DNA from: Yersinia pekkanenii
GTDB taxonomy: Bacteria; Pseudomonadota; Gammaproteobacteria; Enterobacterales; Enterobacteriaceae
Length of the DNA: 55,598 nucleotides
Direction: 5' to 3'
Assembly (NCBI RefSeq): GCF_001152565.1
Contig: NZ_CQAZ01000033.1
Coordinates: 1 to 55,598 of the forward strand
Shown: piece by piece, positions 50,133 to 55,598 of the stretch
How the letters are laid out: each line of letters starts with the position of its first letter
How positions within the stretch are numbered: position 1 is the stretch's first letter
Notes under the pieces: model-generated
The model's database searches: none
What the model was told of the DNA's origin: nothing
Seen by the model: the letters and a program-made list of their open reading frames with translations, nothing else
Translations under genes and position numbers: made by a program

Positions 50133-52466
50133 TCAATATGCTTCACATTTAGGCAACCAATCGGCCTCGCAGTCTTCACTTAATATCAGATTGGTTTGCA
50201 TCCCCTGATTGGTCTTACGTTTTAATAAGGCTATTTCATATTCGCTCAAGGTTTGTGGCACAGCGCGCCCGAATGCGGTCAGGCTCATTGGCCGTTGGTG
50301 GCCGCGCGCCTCCATAAATGACAGGTAAGCGTGATACAGGTATTTACGCGGATTAGCCGGGATAATATTGGCATTCCCCATATACAGGCCATTGGGGGTA
50401 TTAACCGCCAGCAGATAACCACAAAAATCAACCAACGGGTCAGCACCGCGTTTAATCTCCAGCGCTTCATCCGAGTTCTGCTGCGCTTCGAGTAGCGCAC
50501 GGGCATCATTGGGGGCGGTAAAACGCTGCATCAGGTGGCGCACGATCACCGCCAGCTCACCGGTAATTTTCGCCAGTAATAGCGGGTCACGCTCGTTAGC
50601 CGGAATGACTTCCGGGAACGGCAGGATAACCCGGCGACGGGATACGCCGCCGCTGCGGTCACTGAACTGCATTGGGTTATTATTGACGGCCAGAATCACC
50701 GCCGGAATATGAGTGGAATAGGCATCACGGTATTTCGGGTCTATAGCAACGGCATCACCGCCAGTGATGGCTTTAATGCCAGCCCCGTCACCACTCCAGC
50801 GCTCTTGGTCTGGCAGGATAATCAGAGAGAACCCCACTACGGAGGCACGTTCCCGCGACGATTCCAGCGTATCGATGGTAGCCGAGGTGGTATTGTCTTT
50901 ACCGGCCAGCAAGCTGGCGATTGAGGCCATCACGCTTTTACCACTGCCGCCCGGCCCGGTCACCTCAAGGAACAGTTGCCAGTCATAGCGGTTCGCCAAC
51001 ACCATATAAAGCGCCGCGAGAATACGCTCCTGTTTCTCGTGTTGTTGCCCGGCGGCCCGCGTTAACCAGCGCCAAAAGTGCGGGGCATGGTCGGACAGAT
51101 TTTCCCCGGCTTTGGGCGGGGTGTAATCCACACTGTTCACGGTACGCAACCAGTGCGTTTTTTGGTGTGCACTGAACTGGCCGGTAGTGGTATCAAATAC
51201 CCCGTTACGAAAACCTATTAAGTGCCGGGCGGGTGTTCCCATTTGTGGCACCATCAGCTTGAGCGTATCAAGTACGCTGTTTATCCCTGATGCTGAGAAC
51301 GGGGCGCGGATTTTCTGGAACAGGGCGGCAATCTCCCGGCTGAGTACCCGATATGGTAACACCTGCCACGCCCCTTTTTCATAGCGGCACAGGTCTTCAC
51401 CCACCTGTGGCACCGCCAATAAGTGCTGATAGTGCTCTGCTAATAGTTCGGCCTTTTCACTGGCGCTCATGGCTTTCAGGTCGGCGTCACTGAGCGTATC
51501 AAACGGGCTGGGCTGTTGCGGCTGATTGAATGCCTGTAACTGGGTCAGGGCGGCCAGTTTACCTTGCTGCTGATAAACGTCGTTCCAGTCGCCCACAACC
51601 GGCGGCAACGCCAGTTTACCACCGCTCAATTGGGCAGCCTCTGTTGCACGGCTCTGGCCGGTGCCGTTCTCGTCATTATCGGCGGCCAACAATAGCAATG
51701 CATCCGGGTAGTGGGTACGCAACTGTTGCACCAGTGCGGGCAGATTGTTAGCGCTGAGCGCGACACACACCGTTTCCCCGGTCAGATGATGCACCGTTAG
51801 CCCGGTAACATAGCCCTCGGTCAGCCAGATAACGGCGTTATCCTGTCCGGCCAAAAAATGACAGGCGGCTTTCACCTGCCCTCCGGCCAGCGTGCGCTTG
51901 TCACCGTTGGCGTTAATTAGCTGAACGTTAACCACCTCACCGCTACTGTCGGTCAGGGGGAATAGGAGGTCGCCGGGCTGATAGGCAATCCCCCCAACAC
52001 ACAACGGTTTATCGTGTAATGTCAGCGTCTCCAACTCCGGCCAGCCTTTGGCGGTCAGATAGGCATTCCCGGTCTGTGGTCGGGCGACAGTCAGCAGTTG
52101 TTTAGCCTGTTCTGCGGCCCGCTGCCGTGCTTGCGCTTTCTCCTGCGCTTCCTGCCCGGCATTGTGTGCCGGTAATGGCGGGTTCGATGGTTCCCCTAAC
52201 ACCTCGGCCACTTTGCAGGCGGCTTCCTTGGTCGTGACCGCCAGCGCCTTTTCAACCAGATTCAGGCCATCGCCGCCGCCGCACTGGTTACAAAACCATG
52301 TGCCACGCCCTTGCAGGTTATCAAAGCGGAAACGGTCTTTACCACCACACATCGGGCAGGGCTGCGCTCGCCCTCCGGCGGTGATATGAATACCGAGCGC
52401 CGGGAGCAATACCGGCCACTGGCCGGTGGCTGCACGTGAGGTTTTTGAAACGTTTAATGTTGTCAT
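50133..52466 (-). CDS. P4 alpha-type primase-helicase replication protein
   Basis: 777 aa, the same length as P4 alpha. Primase zinc ribbon at the N-terminus (Cys37, Cys40, Cys59, Cys62 in CPMCGG and FCNQCGGG); TOPRIM-type primase core with EGYVTG (217-222; EGYATA in P4) and DND (263-265); helicase SF3/D5 domain with Walker A GPGGSGKS (504-511), Walker B around LIILPDQE (548-555) and sensor VILAVNNNP. The C-terminal part should bind the GTGAACAG iterons. It primes and unwinds satellite DNA independently of host DnaG/DnaB. Last gene of the early operon, ahead of two terminators. Confidence 0.95.
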   Translation of the reverse strand: MTTLNVSKTSRAATGQWPVLLPALGIHITAGGRAQPCPMCGGKDRFRFDNLQGRGTWFCNQCGGGDGLNLVEKALAVTTKEAACKVAEVLGEPSNPPLPAHNAGQEAQEKAQARQRAAEQAKQLLTVARPQTGNAYLTAKGWPELETLTLHDKPLCVGGIAYQPGDLLFPLTDSSGEVVNVQLINANGDKRTLAGGQVKAACHFLAGQDNAVIWLTEGYVTGLTVHHLTGETVCVALSANNLPALVQQLRTHYPDALLLLAADNDENGTGQSRATEAAQLSGGKLALPPVVGDWNDVYQQQGKLAALTQLQAFNQPQQPSPFDTLSDADLKAMSASEKAELLAEHYQHLLAVPQVGEDLCRYEKGAWQVLPYRVLSREIAALFQKIRAPFSASGINSVLDTLKLMVPQMGTPARHLIGFRNGVFDTTTGQFSAHQKTHWLRTVNSVDYTPPKAGENLSDHAPHFWRWLTRAAGQQHEKQERILAALYMVLANRYDWQLFLEVTGPGGSGKSVMASIASLLAGKDNTTSATIDTLESSRERASVVGFSLIILPDQERWSGDGAGIKAITGGDAVAIDPKYRDAYSTHIPAVILAVNNNPMQFSDRSGGVSRRRVILPFPEVIPANERDPLLLAKITGELAVIVRHLMQRFTAPNDARALLEAQQNSDEALEIKRGADPLVDFCGYLLAVNTPNGLYMGNANIIPANPRKYLYHAYLSFMEARGHQRPMSLTAFGRAVPQTLSEYEIALLKRKTNQGMQTNLILSEDCEADWLPKCEAY

Positions 52467-52479
52467 TCTCTGTTTCTCC

Positions 52480-52821
52480 TCAGTGCAGGGTGGTCTTGCG
52501 GGTTGTGGTTATCTGCGCTTGGCACAGTTCATCCATCATTTTTTGCCCTAATACTGTCAGGCGCGGCGGAGCCAGCAAAATATCCGGCTGAACCATGTCA
52601 CTGAGCATGGTACAGGCCATATCCATGCCGGCTTCTGGCCCGTGCCGGCGCACATAATAGCCCTCAATATCCATCGCAATGGTCATTTGTAATTCATCCA
52701 GCGAGTAACCAAGGCGTACCCCGTGAGACAAACAGACATCAAGATAAGCGTGGGCCAACGCACGGCGATAAACAGCGGTACGGACTTCAACGGGCAAACA
52801 GGATTGATTGAGGGTATTCAT
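52480..52821 (-). CDS. Small early protein of P4-like satellites, unknown function
   Basis: 113 aa, no membrane segment. AVYRRALAHAYLDVCLSHGV and DIEGYYVRRHGPEA occur in a family regularly found immediately upstream of alpha in P4-like elements, as far as I recall. Overlaps the preceding gene by 4 bp (ATGA) and is 13 bp before alpha, so it is co-transcribed. In P4 this position carries the copy-number regulator Cnr; I see no proof it is Cnr. Confidence 0.7.
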   Translation of the reverse strand: MNTLNQSCLPVEVRTAVYRRALAHAYLDVCLSHGVRLGYSLDELQMTIAMDIEGYYVRRHGPEAGMDMACTMLSDMVQPDILLAPPRLTVLGQKMMDELCQAQITTTRKTTLH

Positions 52822-53081
52822 GCGATAGGTGCCTCCATGCGGGATAAGATTTGTGATTCGCAGGTGTTCATCACCTGTCCGAGCTGGTCAGTCAGTAACG
52901 CCACCATTGAGGCGAACGATTCAGGCGACGGTGGGGTAATGCCGTGCAACAGGCTGCTTTGCGTTTCCAGCATATCGAGGAACGTCACACCGACATTGTG
53001 TGCATGCTGGAGGCGTAAGAAATCAGCGTGAGGGATGCTGTACTGCGTATCACAGTCATAACGGGCGGCAAGGGTATTCAT
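52818..53081 (-). CDS. Small early protein, unknown function
   Basis: 87 aa, soluble and mostly helical (FLRLQHAHNVGVTFLDMLETQ; FASMVALLTDQLGQVMNTCE). Overlaps both neighbours by 4 bp (ATGA), which supports it as a translated, coupled gene. I do not recognise the family beyond its usual presence in P4-like early operons. Confidence 0.7.
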   Translation of the reverse strand: MNTLAARYDCDTQYSIPHADFLRLQHAHNVGVTFLDMLETQSSLLHGITPPSPESFASMVALLTDQLGQVMNTCESQILSRMEAPIA

Positions 53082-53269
53082 GCGACCTCCCCAAGCGGCA
53101 GACGGCCAGCAAACGACAGGATGTAGTCACCGGTTAAACGCAGGCGGGCGTTCTTCTCACTGCTGGCGGTGGTACGCAACATGCAGGGACGCGCCGTTAA
53201 TTCAGTACGACGAACAGCAGCAAACAGATAGATAAATTGCGGGTGTAACGGGGTGAGGGATGTAGCCAT
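53078..53269 (-). CDS. Icd-like host cell division inhibitor family protein
   Basis: 63 aa starting MATSLTPLHPQFIYLF. GGAGG lies 8 bp upstream. The pattern of F-L-FAAVR, RPCMLRTTASSEKNARLRL and the end DYILSFAGRLP is that of the Icd-like proteins of P4-type satellites and P1 (interference with cell division). The same frame is open back to 53707, but the upstream part contains a strong terminator and structured RNA and is not protein-like, so I use the internal ATG. Confidence 0.75.
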   Translation of the reverse strand: MATSLTPLHPQFIYLFAAVRRTELTARPCMLRTTASSEKNARLRLTGDYILSFAGRLPLGEVA

Positions 53270-53469
53270 AGTGGCAGCCTCCAATAAGTATTGGTTATTG
53301 CTACCACGGAAGTTCTCACACTTGGGTGGTAGCCCAGACGGGGGTGAGAAACCGGCCTTATTGGAAACCGGCCAGCCCGAAGGCTGCCCCGCCTGAGCCA
53401 CCATTGCTTGATAGCGACAGTGATGTCGAAACCACTGTGCAAAAAACTGGTAGGCCGAGGCCACGACAT

Positions 53470-53493
53470 AAAAAAACACGCCTGGCGCGTGTT
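53470..53493 (-). terminator. Intra-operon terminator (P4 timm-like)
   Basis: AACACGC (53475-53481) / GCGTGTT (53487-53493), 5-base loop, followed on the minus strand by seven T residues. Located inside the early operon upstream of icd, so it would block alpha expression in the immune state. Confidence 0.8.
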
Positions 53494-53556
53494 GTGTCGC
53501 CAATAAGTAACACGGGTTCTCACGCCCGGCTGTCGATTTTGCGACAGCACGGCGAC
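53470..53556 (-). ncRNA. P4 CI-type immunity RNA locus (candidate)
   Basis: On the minus strand, between the leader genes and icd, a 7-bp perfect hairpin GCTGTCG/CGACAGC (53529-53548) is enclosed by GTCGCC (53556-53551) pairing with GGCGAC (53501-53496). A rho-independent terminator follows directly. In P4 the immunity factor is not a protein but a short structured RNA made from the leader of the early operon and ending at such a terminator. Position and architecture fit; I did not verify the complementary target sequences. Confidence 0.5.
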
Positions 53557-53624
53557 TATAACGCAAGGCCTGCAAAAAATGCAAGCCAGAGAAAAGCCCT
53601 TTTTGCGGGATGAGCGTCATCGGT

Positions 53625-53864
53625 TTAACAGTCAGTCTGAATATCAGGCTTGGGCTGTGCCGGTGCGCGGGAGTAGAAATTGGCCTGTGCTGGCGTGCCT
53701 GCCGCACTGCCCGACATCACTTGCACCACGCCGTTTAGCTGGCTGCGGTACTTGGGTAAAGCAAGGCCGGGTTGTTGCTGCGCAATCTGGAACGCCTCAG
53801 CGATGTACTGCACGTCGCCATCATTCAGAGTGAAGAATTGCTCGCCGATTTTTAGGGTGATCAT
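53625..53864 (-). CDS. Small satellite protein, unknown function
   Basis: 79 aa. Begins MITLKIGEQFFTLNDGDVQYIAE, then an Ala/Gln/Pro-rich tail (AQANFYSRAPAQPKPD). Overlaps alpA by 4 bp (ATGA), so it is translationally coupled. Family not recognised. Confidence 0.7.
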   Translation of the reverse strand: MITLKIGEQFFTLNDGDVQYIAEAFQIAQQQPGLALPKYRSQLNGVVQVMSGSAAGTPAQANFYSRAPAQPKPDIQTDC

Positions 53865-54118
53865 GCTGATACCCCCTGACGGTTAGCAATACGCTCTGCC
53901 ATCCAGCCCTCAATCTCAGAGGCCAGCCATGCGACGTTCTTACCGCCTAGGGAAATCTGTGCGGGGAAGTGGTCACGGCTAATCAATTCATAAATAGTTG
54001 AGCGGGATAATGCGGTGGTGTTAATCACTTCCGGCAGGCGCATAAAGCGGTCACGGGGATAATACGTTGCCATCGGTGGTGGTGTATTGGATAAAGCCGG
54101 TTGTGTCATTGTAAGCAT
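53861..54118 (-). CDS. AlpA-family DNA-binding regulator
   Basis: 85 aa. MerR-like winged helix: RFMRLPEVINTTALSRSTIYELISRDHFPAQ, then GKNVAWLASEIEGWMAERI, the full AlpA signature. In P4 the related Vis protein is both a repressor of early/late promoters and the excisionase; in CP4-57 AlpA induces the integrase. First gene of the leftward operon, about 160 bp from a helically phased repeat array that may be its operator. Confidence 0.9.
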   Translation of the reverse strand: MLTMTQPALSNTPPPMATYYPRDRFMRLPEVINTTALSRSTIYELISRDHFPAQISLGGKNVAWLASEIEGWMAERIANRQGVSA

Positions 54119-54278
54119 GAAAAGCTACCTTGTTGTTGTCCGGCCACATACCGCCGGGTTTGCTGGGATTCAGTTGGGTAGCCCCCTATTGTTAGAATAT
54201 TTTTACCTGATGCAACAAGCCGTTGTTGTGTGGTTCAGCAAACTCACCAAACCGAACTCATCCTAGAAACTCGCCGCA

Positions 54279-54315
54279 TTTGCCTTCTTTTGCCTTTATT
54301 TGCCTTTGTTTGCCT
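54279..54315. repeat. Four helically phased TTTGCCT repeats
   Basis: TTTGCCT begins at 54279, 54289, 54299 and 54309, exactly 10 bp apart, within an A/T-rich non-coding stretch upstream of alpA. All copies therefore face the same side of the helix. Candidate operator for AlpA or another early regulator. Confidence 0.75.
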
Positions 54316-54469
54316 CTATGACTATTTCGCTTATTTTTCACTCTCATTTCATTGGAGAAGTTGGAATATAAAATTAATTTTAATGCGAAAACAGTATAAG
54401 TGATTGGTTAATTATCATTCTGTCTGAATGGTTTTTTAGCTAGCCAGAGAAAAAGCTCTTTTTAACCCA

Positions 54470-54573
54470 GTGAACAGTAGTGAACACTTGGTGAATAGTT
54501 TCAAGTGAACTGTTCACCCTTTTATTTATTGATTATTAATACTTTTTTCTCAAAGTGAAGAGTAGTGAACAGT
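54470..54573. repeat. ori1-like iteron cluster (right)
   Basis: GTGAACAGT at 54470 and 54565, inverted copy ACTGTTCAC at 54509-54517, and near copies GTGAACACT (54480), GTGAATAGT (54491), GTGAACTGT (54505) and GTGAAGAGT (54555), with an A/T-rich block at 54520-54550. This matches the plan of P4 ori1: alpha-binding iterons flanking an A/T-rich unwinding region. Confidence 0.75.
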
Positions 54574-54625
54574 TTTTATAAAACTATTATCTTTATGGCC
54601 TTTTTAGCTTGGCCGTGGGGAGAGT

Positions 54626-54647
54626 GTTGTATGGGAAATGGTACAAC
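54626..54647 (+). promoter_or_regulatory. Ogr/Delta activator binding site of the late promoter
   Basis: TTGT (54627-54630), 12 bases, ACAA (54643-54646), extended to GTTGTA/TACAAC. TTGT-N12-ACAA is the known site for P2 Ogr and P4 Delta, centred about 55 bp upstream of P2/P4 late start sites. Here that predicts transcription from about 54690, just before the sid-like gene. Confidence 0.8.
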
Positions 54648-54719
54648 GGGCATGGATTGAGACGTTGTGTGAGAGCTTGCAAAATGACTCCACCTTGACT
54701 GAGACGGAGTTATAACTAG

Positions 54720-55421
54720 ATGAGCCAAACAACCCCACACCCGATTACACCCGCCCTTGAAAGTTTTAAAGCGGCGAAAGCGCAACACCTGAAGAATGAA
54801 GAAACCTACGAAGAAATTATTGCGTCCATTGCCCGTAGCCAGCAAAAACAGCGCGACGCGGAAAACCAGAGCCAACAGGCTGACGGCAGTTGGCGCAAAC
54901 TGTTTCGTAGCTTGCGCGGTGAAATGACCGAGGAACTGCAAACCGAACATATCCGCCGGATTTCACAGCGGGAGCTGGCGCAAGAATTCGGGCATCTGAT
55001 TGAAGAACTGGAACTGGATAAAGATTACACGTCACTGCAATTATGCGCTTCTGCCAGACCCTATAAAGACACGCATAAAGTAGCTTTGATGGAATATGCG
55101 AAGATGGAAATGTCTGCCGCAATGAAAACTCTGTCACCAGAACTCATCCGGGCAGTGAAAATAAAGGTCGCTGTGAACGAACTCTACACAGATTCATCAT
55201 CGGAGAAAGCTCTGGGTACACTAACAGCAACTCTTCTTTCATTAGCGGGAGTCTATACGTTTGATATGGAGAAAGAATCGATATTAGCCGAACTCACACT
55301 ACAGACACCACAACCGGGTTATGTGGACTCTGACTTAAACAACAGCCCAATGAAACGTGGGTTATTAGGGCAGCGTATTCGGGAAAAACGAGAAAAACTT
55401 AATCCAACTGGGGAGCAATAA
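54720..55421 (+). CDS. Sid-like capsid-size determination protein
   Basis: 233 aa, rich in Glu/Gln/Lys and predicted almost entirely helical. Its plan (short N-terminus, HLKNEETYEEIIASIARSQQKQ, WRKLFRSLRGEMTEELQTEHIRRISQRELAQEFGHLIEEL) agrees with P4 Sid (244 aa) as I remember it. Sid forms an external scaffold that makes the helper phage build small capsids. It is the first gene after the Delta site and 2 bp before delta, the same order as P4 sid-delta. Confidence 0.7.
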   Translation: MSQTTPHPITPALESFKAAKAQHLKNEETYEEIIASIARSQQKQRDAENQSQQADGSWRKLFRSLRGEMTEELQTEHIRRISQRELAQEFGHLIEELELDKDYTSLQLCASARPYKDTHKVALMEYAKMEMSAAMKTLSPELIRAVKIKVAVNELYTDSSSEKALGTLTATLLSLAGVYTFDMEKESILAELTLQTPQPGYVDSDLNNSPMKRGLLGQRIREKREKLNPTGEQ

Positions 55422-55423
55422 TT

Positions 55424-55598
55424 ATGATGCGTTGTCCTGTGTGTAAACATTCGTCTCATACTCGCGCCAGTCGCTATTTATCTGAGCAGACAAAAGAAGC
55501 CTATTATCAGTGCCAGAATATAGAATGTTCTTGTACCTTTAAATCGATTGAGAGTGTGGATAAAATAATTACCCGCCCTCCGATTAAAGAGCCTGAAA
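55424..55598 (+). CDS. Ogr/Delta-type zinc-finger late activator (partial)
   Basis: 58 codons visible, running off the window. MMRCPVCKHSSHTRASRYL and YQCQNIECSCTFKSIESV carry the CxxC...C-x4-C zinc site and the NI-CSxTF block of P2 Ogr and P4 Delta. It activates late promoters of the satellite and of the P2-like helper through the TTGT-N12-ACAA site. Two adjacent ATG codons (55424, 55427) are possible starts. Confidence 0.93.
   Translation, partial: MMRCPVCKHSSHTRASRYLSEQTKEAYYQCQNIECSCTFKSIESVDKIITRPPIKEPE

Larger units (their letters stand above)
54119..54719. promoter_or_regulatory. Divergent control region between early and late genes of the satellite
   Basis: 601 bp without a gene. 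It contains, in order, the alpA upstream region, the phased TTTGCCT array (54279-54315), the iteron cluster (54470-54573) and the Delta operator (54627-54646). The early promoter should point left and the late (sid) promoter right. The part 54320-54460 shows only A/T-rich DNA. Confidence 0.7.
47700..55598. mobile_element. P4-like phage satellite (partial) with a retron at its left side
   Basis: Alpha primase-helicase, AlpA, Icd-like protein, immunity-RNA-like locus, two clusters of GTGAACAGT iterons 4.7 kb apart, an Ogr/Delta operator, a Sid-like protein and Delta together define a P4-type satellite. The right end (psu, integrase, attachment site) is beyond the window, and the left boundary is uncertain (46.8-47.7 kb). 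Base composition differs sharply within it: the satellite early genes are GC-rich and the retron very A/T-rich, so the retron is likely a separate acquisition. Confidence 0.85.

Noticed and set aside
53078..53707. 209-aa long frame covering icd
   Set aside because: Its first two thirds cross a rho-independent terminator and structured RNA; only the last 63 codons, with their own GGAGG, look like a protein.

Overview
The window reads as a chromosome segment of a urease-positive Yersinia. Four things point there: (i) the rnhA/dnaQ/tRNA-Asp neighbourhood and the nrdHIEF-proVWX order of enterobacteria; (ii) a ureABC-EFGD operon flanked by an ABC nickel importer of the Yersinia Ynt type, a Yut-type urea channel and a NiCoT permease; (iii) a CspA-type cold-shock gene with a long leader; (iv) an intact ureD, with a run of six G residues rather than the seven described for urease-silent Y. 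pestis. I cannot name the species from sequence alone.

Layout. 1-738: no convincing gene. 739-9425: conserved block dkgB, yafC (LysR), an MFS exporter, yafD, mltD, gloB, yafS, rnhA, dnaQ and tRNA-Asp(GTC). 9524-13119: proVWX osmoprotectant importer (minus strand), with a palindromic repeat between proW and proX. 13617-17583: nrdHIEF (minus strand) behind a pair of NrdR boxes. 17750-21090: asr with an RstA-type box, a tiny membrane protein like YdgU, an internally deleted MFS gene, yoaC, yicN, an MbeD-like coiled-coil protein, a cold-shock gene with cold box, and an AraC remnant. 21636-35431: nickel and urea block (yntABCDE, ureABCEFGD, yut, ureH). 35475-39777: hdeB, a Kch-type potassium channel, a crcB pair and gpr. 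39825-46754: yliI and a chitobiose/cellobiose PTS operon (chbB, chbC, a GH1 phospho-beta-glucosidase, chbA, chbR, chbG).

From about 46.8 kb to the right edge the DNA is horizontally acquired. First comes a phage scar that includes a truncated Q-type antiterminator. Next is a very AT-rich retron unit on the minus strand: msr-msd RNA, a nucleoside-deoxyribosyltransferase-like effector of the RcaT/Ec86 kind, and a reverse transcriptase. Last is most of a P4-like phage satellite: a 777-aa alpha-type primase-helicase, small early genes, an Icd-like protein, an apparent CI-type immunity RNA with terminator, AlpA, two iteron clusters resembling crr and ori1, an Ogr/Delta-type activator site, a Sid-like protein and the start of a Delta zinc-finger protein. 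The element runs off the right edge, so its integrase and right attachment site are not seen.

How the parts work together. The Ynt and UreH importers supply nickel for urease, Yut brings in urea, and UreEFGD build the active site. Together with Asr and HdeB this gives the segment several acid-survival functions. The satellite should depend on a P2-like helper phage for late genes (Delta site, Delta, Sid). The retron beside it is best read as an abortive-infection defence carried by, or inserted next to, the satellite.
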